In this document: piece by piece, positions 30,752 through 39,462 of the stretch | Layout: each line of letters opens with the position of its first letter | Numbering within the stretch: the stretch's first letter is position 1 | Source of the DNA: Sphingomonas palmae | GTDB taxonomy: Bacteria > Pseudomonadota > Alphaproteobacteria > Sphingomonadales > Sphingomonadaceae | Direction: 5' to 3' | Length of the DNA: 64,000 nt | Assembly: GCF_900109565.1 (NCBI RefSeq) | Contig: NZ_FNZZ01000001.1 | Coordinates: 558,001-622,000 of the forward strand | Program-made: the position numbers and the translations under genes | Notes under the pieces: generated by a model | Told to the model about the DNA's origin: nothing | What the model saw: the letters and a program-made list of their open reading frames with translations, nothing else | Databases searched by the model: none

Positions 30752-30807
30752 TCACAAAAGTCACACCCCTACGCATGTGTGCGCGAGGGTTGCGACGAAC
30801 CGATGAA

Positions 30808-31095
30808 TCAGCCGACGATCCCGAGGATGTCCGATTCCTTCATGATCAGCAGGTCTTCGCCATTGACCTTGACCTCGGTGCCCGACCACTTGCCGAACAG
30901 GATGCGGTCGCCGGCCTTGACGTCGAGCGGGGTGACCTTGCCGTCCTCGGCCTTGGTGCCGGTGCCGGCGGCGACGACCTCGCCCTCCTGCGGCTTTTCC
31001 TTGGCGGTGTCGGGGATGATGATCCCGCCGGCCGTCTTCTCCTCGGCCTCGACGCGGCGGACGAGAACGCGGTCGTGCAACGGACGAAAGTTCAT
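30808..31095 (-). CDS. groS: Co-chaperonin GroES (10 kDa)
   Basis: 95 residues: [29 protein letters not shown] at the start, the mobile-loop glycines and the closing [14 protein letters not shown] are all as expected for GroES. It caps GroEL. The ATG at 31095 is chosen because the family begins MNFRPLHDR. It is first in the operon, with the heat-shock promoter and CIRCE operator directly upstream. Confidence 0.98.
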   Translation of the reverse strand: MNFRPLHDRVLVRRVEAEEKTAGGIIIPDTAKEKPQEGEVVAAGTGTKAEDGKVTPLDVKAGDRILFGKWSGTEVKVNGEDLLIMKESDILGIVG

Positions 31096-31129
31096 TGCTG
31101 AAACCCTTTTTCGATTGATGACACTTTTT

Positions 31130-31154
31130 TGGCACTCCCACAGGGCGAGTGCCA
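31130..31154 (-). promoter_or_regulatory. CIRCE operator (HrcA-binding site) of groESL
   Basis: TGGCACTC-N9-GAGTGCCA is a perfect inverted repeat with the CIRCE spacing (consensus TTAGCACTC-N9-GAGTGCTAA). It lies 35 bases before the groS ATG and directly after the -10 box, so bound HrcA would block transcription start. hrcA is not in the window. Confidence 0.9.
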
Positions 31155-31163
31155 GCGGGACGG

Positions 31164-31192
31164 CATATGTGTGGCGCCTCATCCAGCGTCAA
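31164..31192 (-). promoter_or_regulatory. Housekeeping-type promoter of groESL
   Basis: On the minus strand TTGACG (31192-31187) and CATATG (31169-31164) are separated by 17 bases, close to the sigma-70 consensus. Transcription would start near 31157, at the edge of the CIRCE operator. Confidence 0.8.
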
Positions 31193-31223
31193 TGGGGGCG
31201 AATGAGCTTTTCGGAACCTTTTA

Positions 31224-32639
31224 TCACACCGAACGTGGGCGGAGCAGGCCGAGCCGCTCGCGCGCGCGCCAGCGCCACAGCAGCAGCACCGATACGGCGG
31301 ACAGCCCCGCCGCCAGCCCGATCCAGATGCCCGTACCCGCGAGCGCGGTGCCGAAGCCGAGCGCGGCCGCCGTGCCGAAGCCGATCACCCAGTAACCGAA
31401 CAGCGCCACCAGCATCGGCACGCGCGTGTCCTGCAACCCCCGCAGCACCCCCGCCGCAACCGCCTGCGCACCATCGACGAGCTGGAACACCGCGGCGACG
31501 GCGAGATAGCGCAGCGCGAGCGGCACCACCGCCGCGTTCTGCGCCGCGTCGACATCGATGTAGGCGGAAATGAACAGTCGCGGCGCGAGCCACATCGCGA
31601 TCGCACTCACCCCCATGAAGCCGATGCCGAGCGAGAGCGCGGTGCGCCCTGCCCTTGCCACCCACACCGCGTCCTGCGCGCCGAACGCCAGCCCGACGCG
31701 GATTGTCGCCGCCTGCGCGACGCCGAACGGCACCTGAAACGCGACCGCCGCGATGTTGAGCGCGACCGCGTGCGCCGCCACCTCGGTCACCCCGATCAAT
31801 CCCATCAGGATCGCGGCGCCGCCGAACAGCGCGCCCTCGAACAGCCACGTCAGCATGATCGGCATGCCCAGCCGCACGATGTCGCGCGCGCGTGGCCACT
31901 CTGGGCGCCACCAGCGCCCGAACAGGCGATAGCGCCGCAAGCGACGGTCGGTGAAGAAGATCAGCAGATAGGCCGCGACCATGCCCGTCGTGCTGACCAC
32001 GCTGGCGATCGCCGATCCCTCGAGTCCCAATCGTGGGAAGCCGGCATTGCCAAACACGAGCAGCCAGTTGACCAAGATGCTGAGCACCAGCGCGAGACCG
32101 GTCACCACGAACGCCCAGCCAGGTCGACCGAGCGCCGCCGCCACCGTCCGCAACACGCCCGCGACCACGCCGGGGATCGTCGCGAGCAACAGGATGTCGA
32201 GGAAGCGTCCGGCGCTGGCGGCGACGCGCGGGTCCTGATCGGCCAGCAGCAGCAGCCGCTCACCGTTGGCGAGGATCGCCATGATGACGAGCGATGCCGC
32301 GACGCCGACCCACAAGGCCATGCGCACGCTGCGCCGCACCTCGCGTACCGCGTGCGCGCGCTGCCCCAACTCGGCCGCGATCAGCGGTGCGGCGGCGCTG
32401 GTCAGCCCGATGACCGCGTAGAGCAGCAGGTTGAACAGGAACACGCCCATCGTCGAAGCCGCGAGCTCGAGCGTGCCGATGCGCCCCAGAAAGATCACGT
32501 CGACCGCGGCGACCGCCATTTGCAACAGATTTGCCGCGACGAGCGGTCCTGCGAGCCGTGAGAGCGCGAACAGCTCGTCGCGCCAGCCCGTCGGGCGCGG
32601 CTCGTCGAGCGGTGAGGGAGTGGTCGGGCCGGCGTGCAT
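31224..32639 (-). CDS. MATE family efflux transporter (NorM-like)
   Basis: 471 residues in two homologous halves with 12 predicted membrane helices. Family features include FLGRIGTLELAASTMG in the first half and FGVAQAATIRVGLAFGAQD in the second. MATE proteins export drugs and cationic metabolites using proton or sodium gradients. It stands alone; the groES promoter lies 30-odd bases past its stop on the same strand, so readthrough into groES is possible. It is divergent from sppA with a 133-base spacer. Confidence 0.93.
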   Translation of the reverse strand: MHAGPTTPSPLDEPRPTGWRDELFALSRLAGPLVAANLLQMAVAAVDVIFLGRIGTLELAASTMGVFLFNLLLYAVIGLTSAAAPLIAAELGQRAHAVREVRRSVRMALWVGVAASLVIMAILANGERLLLLADQDPRVAASAGRFLDILLLATIPGVVAGVLRTVAAALGRPGWAFVVTGLALVLSILVNWLLVFGNAGFPRLGLEGSAIASVVSTTGMVAAYLLIFFTDRRLRRYRLFGRWWRPEWPRARDIVRLGMPIMLTWLFEGALFGGAAILMGLIGVTEVAAHAVALNIAAVAFQVPFGVAQAATIRVGLAFGAQDAVWVARAGRTALSLGIGFMGVSAIAMWLAPRLFISAYIDVDAAQNAAVVPLALRYLAVAAVFQLVDGAQAVAAGVLRGLQDTRVPMLVALFGYWVIGFGTAAALGFGTALAGTGIWIGLAAGLSAVSVLLLWRWRARERLGLLRPRSV

Positions 32640-32772
32640 CGCCGTCGCCGTTAGGCGGTCGGAAGGCTGTTGACCATAGAAGCGTATTGCTCACGCCATA
32701 CACGGCGCGCTAACACCGTGCGCAAAGGGCGAACTCGCCCGCGAGGATAGCGATCATGAAGCTGGTGTGCGC

Positions 32773-34641
32773 ATGAAGTTGGTACGGGGCGCGTGGAAAC
32801 TGCTGGTCGGCATCAAGGACGCGCTGGTGCTCGTCCTGCTGCTGCTGTTCTTCGGTGCATTGTTCGCCGCGCTGAACGCGCGCAGCCGTGCGCCGGCGAT
32901 CAAGGATGGCGCGCTGGTGCTCGACCTGAATGGCCCGATCGTTGAACAGCCCGAGGACGTGTCGTTCACCCAGTTGCTGAGCGGCCAGCAGGTCGGCCGG
33001 CAGTATCGCCTCCGCGACATCATCCGCGCGCTGGATACTGCCAAGAGCGACGACCGCGTCAAAGCGGTGGTGGTTGATCTGGAGAAGTTCGGTGGCGCTT
33101 ATCCGGCGGCGCTCGGCGAGGTGGCCGACAAGCTCGCCGAGGTGCGCCGCGCGGGCAAGCCCGTGCTCGCCTGGGGCATCGCCTACACCGACGGTGGCTA
33201 CCGCCTCGCCGCCGCCGCGAGCGAGATTTGGATGGATCCGCAGGGCGGCACGCTGTTCCAGGGGCCCGGCGGGACGCAGATGTATTACAAAGGGCTGATC
33301 GACAAGCTGGGCGTCAACGCGCACGTCTACCGCGTCGGCAAGTTCAAGTCGGCGGTCGAGCCGTACATCCGCGCCGACCAGAGCCCCGAGGCGCGCGCCG
33401 CGTCCGAGGCGCTGTACGGTGGGTTGTTCGAGCAATGGCGCAGCGCGGTGCAGCAGGCCCGACCCAAGGCACAGATCACAGGCCTGCTCGCCAATCCGGC
33501 GCAGGTCGTCCAAGCCGCGGGCGGCGACGTCGCGCAGGCCAATCTTCGCAGCGGTATCGTCGATCACCTGGGCGACCGCGTCGCGTTCGGGCGCCGTGTC
33601 GCGCAGATCGCGGGCGGCGACGACAAGAAGCCCGCCGGCTTCTTCAACACGATCGACTATGACGCTTACGTCGATGCAAAGCCGCTGCCGAAGACGGGCA
33701 AGATCGGCATCGTCACCGTCGCGGGCACGATCGTCGATGGCAAGGCGGGTCCGGGCACCGCGGGCGGCGACACCGTGTCCGACGCGATCTACAAGGGTTT
33801 GGCAAAGAACGACCTGAAGGCGCTCGTCCTCCGCGTCGACTCGCCTGGCGGATCGGTCTTGGCGTCGGAGAAGATTCGCCTCGCGCTGCTGGAGGCGAAG
33901 CGCCGCGGTCTGCCGATCGTGGTGTCGATGGGCGGGCTCGCCGCGTCGGGCGGTTACTGGGTGTCGACGGCGGGCGACGTGATCTTCGCCGAGCCGAACA
34001 CGATCACCGGCTCGATCGGGATCTTCGGCGTGATCCCGACATTCGAGAACACGCTCGCCAAGGTCGGCATCACCAGCGACGGCGTGCGCACCACGCCGTT
34101 GTCGGGCCAGCCGGACGTGTTCGCGGGCACCAACCCGGTGATCGACACGGTGATCCAATCGACGATCGAGCATGGCTACATGCAGTTTCTGACCCGCGTG
34201 TCGCAGTCACGTCATCTGCCCGTCGCGCGCGTCAACGAGATCGGCCAGGGTCGCGTCTGGCTCGGCGGACCGGCGCGCCAGCTCGGCCTCGTCGACCGCT
34301 TCGGCTCGCTGTCCGACGCGGTGGCGGAAGCCGCGAAACGCGCGAAGGTGGAGCCGACCGATATCGTCTACCTGGAAAAGCAGCCCGGCTTTGCGGCAAC
34401 GGTCGCCAAGCAGTGGAACCGGGACGAGGACGATGACGCGAACGCCGGGTCGGACGTGATGTCGCGGATGGCGTGGCAGCAGCGCCAGTTGGCCGCACTA
34501 GCGATCGGCGACGCGCGTCGGCTCCTGTCGGGTTCGGCCGTGCGCGCCGAGTGCCTGGAGTGCGCCGGATCGGGACCGCTTGTCGCGCGCGCCGGCGACA
34601 TGCGGCTGCTAGACCTGCTGCTCGCCAAGCTGGGGCTGTGA
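32773..34641 (+). CDS. sppA: Signal peptide peptidase SppA, 67 kDa type
   Basis: 622 residues, the double-domain SppA. One N-terminal membrane anchor (about 12-32) is followed by two ClpP-like domains. The Lys-Ser dyad is across the domains: Lys192 in GKFKSAVEPY and Ser392 in GGLAASGGYW; the spacing of 200 is the same as in E. coli SppA (Lys209, Ser409). SppA degrades cleaved signal peptides in the inner membrane. GTG at 32767 is an alternative start two codons earlier. A strong hairpin follows the gene. Confidence 0.95.
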   Translation: MKLVRGAWKLLVGIKDALVLVLLLLFFGALFAALNARSRAPAIKDGALVLDLNGPIVEQPEDVSFTQLLSGQQVGRQYRLRDIIRALDTAKSDDRVKAVVVDLEKFGGAYPAALGEVADKLAEVRRAGKPVLAWGIAYTDGGYRLAAAASEIWMDPQGGTLFQGPGGTQMYYKGLIDKLGVNAHVYRVGKFKSAVEPYIRADQSPEARAASEALYGGLFEQWRSAVQQARPKAQITGLLANPAQVVQAAGGDVAQANLRSGIVDHLGDRVAFGRRVAQIAGGDDKKPAGFFNTIDYDAYVDAKPLPKTGKIGIVTVAGTIVDGKAGPGTAGGDTVSDAIYKGLAKNDLKALVLRVDSPGGSVLASEKIRLALLEAKRRGLPIVVSMGGLAASGGYWVSTAGDVIFAEPNTITGSIGIFGVIPTFENTLAKVGITSDGVRTTPLSGQPDVFAGTNPVIDTVIQSTIEHGYMQFLTRVSQSRHLPVARVNEIGQGRVWLGGPARQLGLVDRFGSLSDAVAEAAKRAKVEPTDIVYLEKQPGFAATVAKQWNRDEDDDANAGSDVMSRMAWQQRQLAALAIGDARRLLSGSAVRAECLECAGSGPLVARAGDMRLLDLLLAKLGL

Positions 34642-34646
34642 TCTAA

Positions 34647-34681
34647 CCGGCTCTGCGCGCCGCACTGGCGCGCGGAGCCGG
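34647..34681 (+). terminator. Long GC hairpin after sppA
   Basis: CCGGCTCTGCGCGCC pairs with GGCGCGCGGAGCCGG (one T-G pair) around GCACT, 15 pairs in all, 5 bases after the sppA stop. No T-run follows, so termination may be incomplete or need Rho. Confidence 0.6.
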
Positions 34682-34701
34682 ACAGGTCAGTCTGCGTTCA
34701 A

Positions 34702-34723
34702 CAGGCCTCTGCTACGAGGCCTG
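34702..34723 (+). promoter_or_regulatory. Hairpin covering the ribosome-binding site of the next gene
   Basis: CAGGCCT and AGGCCTG pair perfectly around an 8-base loop, ending 2 bases before the ATG at 34726. The only Shine-Dalgarno-like bases (GAGG, 34716-34719) lie in the right arm, so folding would hide them and limit translation. Confidence 0.5.
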
Positions 34724-34725
34724 CC

Positions 34726-35139
34726 ATGCCGAAAATATTCCAGATGCTGTTCGGTGCCGCGGCGCTCACGCTGGTGGCGACGACACCAACGTCGCCCGCG
34801 ACCGCGGCTCGCGCCGATCCCGACGCCGAGCTGCAGAGGCTGCTCGAAGGGCGCGCCGCGGGGAAGCCGATCGACTGTATCTCGCTCCCCAACGTGACCG
34901 GCAACACGATCGTCACCGGCCGCGCAGTCGTCTATCGGATCGGCACGCGATTGTACGTCAACGTGCCGCCGGAGGGGGCCAAACAGCTCAACCGCGATGA
35001 TATCATCGTCACGCGGACGTTCGGCTCCAACCTGTGTCGCGGCGATATCATTCGGCTGCTCGATCGCACGTCCACGATCCCGCACGGCTTTGTCGCGCTA
35101 GGACAATTCGTACCCTACACGAAGCCGAGATCGGACTGA
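34726..35139 (+). CDS. Small exported Cys-containing protein, DUF6491-like (copy 1)
   Basis: 137 residues with a signal peptide of about 28 residues. The mature part has a Cys in PIDCISLPN, a YRIGTRLYVNV strand pair and a Cys in FGSNLCRGDIIRLLD. The same layout occurs in the protein at 37.4 kb: Cys, arginine-rich strand, Y-x-V/N-x-x strand, then Cys-x-x-D-I-I. The two look like distant paralogues. I associate the pattern with the DUF6491 family (function unknown), from memory. This copy lacks the central Cys-Pro of the other one, so its disulfide pattern must differ. Confidence 0.7.
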   Translation: MPKIFQMLFGAAALTLVATTPTSPATAARADPDAELQRLLEGRAAGKPIDCISLPNVTGNTIVTGRAVVYRIGTRLYVNVPPEGAKQLNRDDIIVTRTFGSNLCRGDIIRLLDRTSTIPHGFVALGQFVPYTKPRSD

Positions 35140-35143
35140 GCGC

Positions 35144-35770
35144 TCAGCGGCGCCCGCGATAGGCCGGCAATGCGAGGTGCCAGCGGATCGCCGCGGCGCG
35201 CAGGCCAAACCCCATCAGCGCGGCAACGATCGCGGCGGTGCGCGGATCGGCACCGCATTCGCGCAAACCGACGAACATGCCCGAAGCGAGCGCCGCCGCG
35301 GTCACGTACAGCTCGGGTCGCATCAGGATTGACGGCTCGCCCGCCAAAACGTCGCGGATGATCCCGCCGACGCAGCCCGTCACGACACCCATCAACGCCG
35401 CGGGCAGCGGCGGCACGCCGTAGCCGATCGCCTTCGCAGCGCCGTAGACCGCGTAGGCGGCGAGCCCGATCGCGTCGAACCAGTCGAGCGCCGCACCCCG
35501 CCACCAGCGCTCGGGTGTCAACCATACGAGCACCGCGACCCCCAGGCATACCGCCGCGACGCGTGCGTCATGGACCCAGAACACCGGCGCGCCGATCAGC
35601 AGGTCGCGCACCGTTCCCCCGCCCACCCCGGTAATCAGCGCGAAGAAGGCGAGCGTCACGAACGTCTGCCCCCGCTGCGCCGCGGCGAGCGCGCCAGAGG
35701 CGGCGAAGACCGCCAGGCCCGCGATGTCGAACCAGGGAGCGAAGACGGGCAGGAGGACCTCGGGCGGCAT
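35144..35770 (-). CDS. TRIC/UPF0126 family cation-channel-like membrane protein
   Basis: 208 residues with seven hydrophobic helices in two repeats. The repeats contain FAASGALAAAQRG and, near residue 50, GVGGGTVRDLLIG, matched in the second by GCVGGIIRDVLAGEPS. These GGG-RD motifs are typical of YicG/UPF0126, the bacterial relatives of trimeric intracellular cation (TRIC) channels. Likely a potassium-permeable inner-membrane channel. It ends 4 bases from the convergent gene at 34.7 kb. Confidence 0.92.
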   Translation of the reverse strand: MPPEVLLPVFAPWFDIAGLAVFAASGALAAAQRGQTFVTLAFFALITGVGGGTVRDLLIGAPVFWVHDARVAAVCLGVAVLVWLTPERWWRGAALDWFDAIGLAAYAVYGAAKAIGYGVPPLPAALMGVVTGCVGGIIRDVLAGEPSILMRPELYVTAAALASGMFVGLRECGADPRTAAIVAALMGFGLRAAAIRWHLALPAYRGRR

Positions 35771-35971
35771 GGAGCCGCGCCTAGCGGATGATCGCCGCGG
35801 TGCAAGCGTCAGGCGGTGGCACGCTCCAGCCGACCAGCCGCAGCAAGCGCAAATTTACCTGTTCGCGTGGTCGCCCCTGTCACATCGCTGTGCCATAGCG
35901 CCCTGCATGACAACGCCGTCCTACCTGCCGCAGCGCCCGTCCGACGCCCGCCCTACTTGGAGCACCGCACG

Positions 35972-36700
35972 ATGACCGCGATCGGAATTTACGGCAGCAA
36001 CGGCCGCATGGGTCGCGCGATTGCCACCATCGTCGGCGACGAAGGCGGCAGGATCGCGGGCGGCGTCGACGCGGGCGGCGATCCCGTACCGCTGGCGCAG
36101 GCAGCCGACGTGCTGGTCGATTTCTCGACGCCCGCCGCGCTCCAGCCGCATCTCGCCGCCGCCGTCGCCGCGGGAACGCCGATCGTGATCGGCACCACCG
36201 GTCTGTCGAGCGCGCATCACGCCTTGATCGACGAGGCGGCGCAGCGAATTGCGGTGCTGCAGACGGGCAACACGTCGCTCGGCGTCACCTTGCTGGGCAT
36301 ATTGGTGCGCGAAGCGGCGGCACGGCTCGGCAGAGACTGGGACATCGAGATCGTCGAGATGCATCACCGCCACAAGGTCGACGCGCCGTCGGGCACGGCA
36401 ATCCTGCTCGGCGAGGCGGCGGCGCAGGCGCGAGGCACGACACTGTCCGAAGTGCGCGTCGACGGTCGCGCTGGGCTGGTTGGCGCGCGGACGGAGGAGA
36501 CGATCGGCTTCTCCTCGCTGCGCGGCGGCAGCGTCGTGGGCGACCATCACGTCATCTTCGCTGGCGAGGGCGAGCGGATCGAGCTGGGCCACCGCGGCGA
36601 GGACCGCACCATCTTCGCACGCGGTGCGGTAAAGGCAGCGTTGTGGCTCGCCGGCCGAACGCCGGGACGGTATCAGATGGCAGAGGTGCTCGGGCTGTAA
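35972..36700 (+). CDS. dapB: 4-hydroxy-tetrahydrodipicolinate reductase
   Basis: 242 residues. NAD(P) motif GSNGRMGRAI is at residues 7-16; the catalytic region EMHHRHKVDAPSGTAILLGEAAA has the His-His and Lys of DapB, and GDHHVIFAGEGERIELGHRGEDR is typical of the C-terminal half. It reduces the cyclic intermediate in the diaminopimelate/lysine pathway. The ATG at 35972 gives the shortest complete form. nth follows after 3 bases. No lysine riboswitch was seen in the 200-base gap before it. Confidence 0.96.
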   Translation: MTAIGIYGSNGRMGRAIATIVGDEGGRIAGGVDAGGDPVPLAQAADVLVDFSTPAALQPHLAAAVAAGTPIVIGTTGLSSAHHALIDEAAQRIAVLQTGNTSLGVTLLGILVREAAARLGRDWDIEIVEMHHRHKVDAPSGTAILLGEAAAQARGTTLSEVRVDGRAGLVGARTEETIGFSSLRGGSVVGDHHVIFAGEGERIELGHRGEDRTIFARGAVKAALWLAGRTPGRYQMAEVLGL

Positions 36701-36703
36701 GCG

Positions 36704-37393
36704 ATGAAGAAGGCGGACGTCGTCGAATTCTACGCCCGGCTGGCGGAGGCCAACCCGCATCCCGAGACCGAGCTGGAGTTCGTCAACGCCTACACGCTGC
36801 TGGTCGCGGTGGCGCTGTCGGCGCAGTCGACCGACGCAGGCGTCAACAAGGCGACGCGCGCGCTGTTCCGCATCGCCGACACGCCCGAAAAGATGGTGGC
36901 GCTCGGGCTCGATGGGTTGAAGGAGCACATCAAGACGATCGGGCTGTACAACACCAAAGCCAAGAACGTCATCGCGCTCAGCCAGATGCTCATCGACCAT
37001 CACGGCGGCGAGGTGCCTGCGAACCGCGACGCGCTCGAAACGCTACCCGGTGTCGGGCGCAAGACTGCGAACGTGGTGATGAACTCGGCTTTCGGCGCGG
37101 AAACCTTCGCGGTCGATACGCACATCTTTCGCGTTTGCAACCGCACCGGCCTCGCCCGCGGCAAGACTCCGCTCGCGGTCGAACTCAAGCTCGACAACGC
37201 GACGCCGCAACCGTTCCGCCTGCACGCGCATCACTGGCTGATCCTGCACGGACGCTACACCTGCAAGGCGCGAAAGCCCGAGTGCTGGCGGTGCATCGTA
37301 TCGGACCTGTGCGCGTTCAAGCCCAAGACGCCGCCCCTTACAAAAGCGCCCGCTGCTAAGACGGAAAGCAACAAGGCGGCGATCGGAGAGTAA
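36704..37393 (+). CDS. nth: Endonuclease III
   Basis: 229 residues. The helix-hairpin-helix LPGVGRKTANVV carries the catalytic Lys, and VDTHIFRVCNR the catalytic Asp. The Fe-S cluster Cys set C-x6-C-x2-C-x5-C is complete in CKARKPECWRCIVSDLC. The enzyme excises oxidised pyrimidines and nicks the abasic site in base excision repair. It starts 3 bases after dapB and is followed after 2 bases by a small exported protein gene, so all three form one operon. Confidence 0.96.
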   Translation: MKKADVVEFYARLAEANPHPETELEFVNAYTLLVAVALSAQSTDAGVNKATRALFRIADTPEKMVALGLDGLKEHIKTIGLYNTKAKNVIALSQMLIDHHGGEVPANRDALETLPGVGRKTANVVMNSAFGAETFAVDTHIFRVCNRTGLARGKTPLAVELKLDNATPQPFRLHAHHWLILHGRYTCKARKPECWRCIVSDLCAFKPKTPPLTKAPAAKTESNKAAIGE

Positions 37394-37395
37394 CC

Positions 37396-37779
37396 ATGCG
37401 CTACGCCGCCCTCGCCTGCTGCCTCGTCCTCCTCGCCGCACCCGGCGCTGCACACGACCGCAATACCGTTCCCGAGGCGACGCCGACCGGGCCTGCGCGC
37501 AACTGCGTGCCGATCACGCAGTTGCGCGACAGCCTGGTGCGCAGCGACCGCGTCGTCGATTTTCGCACGACCGGCGGCCGCGACCGATATTACCGCGTGA
37601 CCTTGCCGCAGTCTTGCCCGGGGCTGGGGTTCGAACGCCGCTTCAGCTACGCGACGTCGATCGGCCAATTGTGCGCGCAAGACATCATCACCGTGCTCTA
37701 CCAAGGCAGCGGACCGACACGCGGCGCGAGCTGCGGCCTGGCGCCGTTGCAACCGGTGACGATCGCCCGCGCACGTTGA
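37396..37779 (+). CDS. Small exported Cys-containing protein, DUF6491-like (copy 2)
   Basis: 127 residues with a signal peptide (about 19 residues, ending Gly-Ala-Ala-His). Four Cys are present: [32 protein letters not shown] and ASCGLAPLQ. The CPGL...QLCAQD pattern resembles DUF6491 proteins, and the overall order matches the protein at 34.7 kb. Probably a periplasmic disulfide-bonded beta domain of unknown function. It is the last gene of the dapB-nth unit. Confidence 0.75.
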   Translation: MRYAALACCLVLLAAPGAAHDRNTVPEATPTGPARNCVPITQLRDSLVRSDRVVDFRTTGGRDRYYRVTLPQSCPGLGFERRFSYATSIGQLCAQDIITVLYQGSGPTRGASCGLAPLQPVTIARAR

Positions 37780-37825
37780 GCCAATTTGTGGTGGCGCCCC
37801 GCGAATAGCTGCGCTAACCGCAGGG

Positions 37826-37906
<81 letters not shown>

Positions 37907-37908
37907 GC

Positions 37909-38337
37909 CTAGTTCAGCGACTCCGGTGGAACGATCGGGACGAGTAACGGCGCGACCGGCACGCCGTCGTCGATCAGTGCGCGCGCTTCCGCCGGCGTCG
38001 CTTGCCCGTGGATCGGGCGAGCGGGCTTCTCGCCGTCGTGGATCGCGCGTGCTTCGGTGGCGAAATTTTGACCGACCCAGTTTGAATTCTTCAACGCGGC
38101 GGCCTGCGCGCTGGCAATGGCGTTCAGCAGCGCTTTGATGTCCGGCTTCCCGCTCGCCGCGACACTGTTGCCCTTCGCGCCGACACGCGGCGCCATCACC
38201 GCCTTCTCGACCTCGTCCGAACCGCAGGTCGGGCAGGCGAGCAGCCCCCGCGCACGCTGATCCTCGTACGCGGCGGTAGATCCGAACCATGCCTCGAAGA
38301 CGTGATCGCCCGAGCAGCGAAGGTCGAAGACGATCAT
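37909..38337 (-). CDS. DUF1178 family protein
   Basis: 142 residues. It starts [20 protein letters not shown], typical of DUF1178, and has a zinc-ribbon-like pair in [20 protein letters not shown] with a further Cys at position 8. The remainder is Ala-rich helical, ending [12 protein letters not shown]. The function is unknown; the family is widespread in alphaproteobacteria beside grxC. It is 25 bases downstream of grxC and likely in one operon with it. Confidence 0.92.
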   Translation of the reverse strand: MIVFDLRCSGDHVFEAWFGSTAAYEDQRARGLLACPTCGSDEVEKAVMAPRVGAKGNSVAASGKPDIKALLNAIASAQAAALKNSNWVGQNFATEARAIHDGEKPARPIHGQATPAEARALIDDGVPVAPLLVPIVPPESLN

Positions 38338-38362
38338 CGGTCCTTTGCCCAGCCGCGCACGC

Positions 38363-38620
38363 TCACGCGGCGAGCAGCGGGTCTAGCTTGCCCGCGCGGT
38401 CGAGCGCGACGAGGTCGTCGCATCCACCGATATGCTGGCCGTCGATGAAGATCTGCGGCACCGTGGTCCGCCCGTTCGCGCGCGCGATCATCTCCTCGCG
38501 CTTGGTGCGATCCATCGTGATGTCGGTCTCGCTGGCTTGCGCACCCTTGTCGCGGAGCAACCGCAGCGCGCGTGCGCAATACGGGCAGAACGCCTTGGTG
38601 TAGATTTCGACCTGTGCCAT
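38363..38620 (-). CDS. grxC: Glutaredoxin 3
   Basis: 85 residues. The active site CPYC is at residues 12-15, with TVPQIFIDGQHIGGCDDL carrying the cis-Pro and glutathione-binding residues. It reduces disulfides and mixed glutathione disulfides. The start at ATG 38620 gives the family's MAQVEIYTK N-terminus. comF lies 48 bases upstream on the same strand. Confidence 0.95.
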   Translation of the reverse strand: MAQVEIYTKAFCPYCARALRLLRDKGAQASETDITMDRTKREEMIARANGRTTVPQIFIDGQHIGGCDDLVALDRAGKLDPLLAA

Positions 38621-38668
38621 CTGCCTGACCTGTGGTTGCATACCCGGCTTGTCAATCCGCAGGCTATT

Positions 38669-39391
38669 CTAAATGCCACCGTCGTCGAGCACGCGTGTCC
38701 AGGCAAGAATGGTCACGTTCGCTGCCCCGGCGCGGAGCAGCGCCGCAGTGCACGCGTCCGTCGTTGCACCGCTGGTGTAAACGTCGTCGACGAGTACGAC
38801 GTTGCGCCCCTTTACGCCCTCGCCGCGTACGCGAAATGCTGCGCGTACTGCCTGCAACCGTGCCCTGCGCGAGTGGCCGCGAAGCGGTGCGGTAGCGCGG
38901 TGACGCTCCAGCGTCGTGCGATCAACCGGCACGTTGCCGAGACGCGACAGATGATCCACGATCAGCGCCGCCTGATTGTAGCCCCTGGTCCACAGCCGCC
39001 AGCGGTGGAGTGGAACCGGCACCAGCACATCGGCCTGCGGCGGCATATGCCGTATCATCAGCCTCGCGGCAGTCTCGGCATAGGCAACGCGTCGCGCATA
39101 TTTGAGTCGCAGCGCCACTGTTCGCGCGACCGCGCCGTAGGCCACCGCGGCGCGAACGCCCATGTGCTTCGGCGGATCGGACAAGCAGCCCGCACATCGC
39201 GCCTCTTGCCCGCGATCATGGTCAAACGGAAGATTGCATCCGGCGCACCACGGCGGACCGATAAAACGCAGGCTCGACCAGCAGGATGCGCAGAAACGAT
39301 GCGCGGCCGAGACGATCTCTCCGCATCCCGGACAGCGCGGAGGTAATGCGAGGTCGCGCAGCGTCGCCAGCATCGTCATCACCGCCCGCAT
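38669..39391 (-). CDS. ComF family phosphoribosyltransferase-like protein
   Basis: About 240 residues. An N-terminal zinc finger uses two CxxC pairs (PPRCPGCGE and RFCASCWSSL, then WCAGCNLPF and ARCAGCL). The C-terminal phosphoribosyltransferase fold has PVPLHRWRLWTRGYNQA and the PRPP loop VVLVDDVYTSGAT. ComF helps take up single-stranded DNA in competent bacteria; in alphaproteobacteria the role is often untested. The start is uncertain (the frame continues to 39454); ATG 39391 is chosen because upstream residues look non-conserved and would reach toward the divergent methyltransferase gene. Confidence 0.9.
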   Translation of the reverse strand: MRAVMTMLATLRDLALPPRCPGCGEIVSAAHRFCASCWSSLRFIGPPWCAGCNLPFDHDRGQEARCAGCLSDPPKHMGVRAAVAYGAVARTVALRLKYARRVAYAETAARLMIRHMPPQADVLVPVPLHRWRLWTRGYNQAALIVDHLSRLGNVPVDRTTLERHRATAPLRGHSRRARLQAVRAAFRVRGEGVKGRNVVLVDDVYTSGATTDACTAALLRAGAANVTILAWTRVLDDGGI

Positions 39392-39462
39392 CGCGCTCGC
39401 TGCCCCGATCCTGCCCGCCCGCCCCCTTGTCGTGGCTTTGGCCCGTCGCCACAAGCGATCGG

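Noticed and set aside
31093..31140. A T-rich tract before groS as a terminator of an upstream gene.
   Set aside because: It lies in the groS leader next to CIRCE; the tract is part of the 5' untranslated region.
35771..35971. Possible lysine riboswitch or extra gene ahead of dapB.
   Set aside because: No riboswitch-like conserved core or stem set was seen, and the open frame covering it has no protein-like features.
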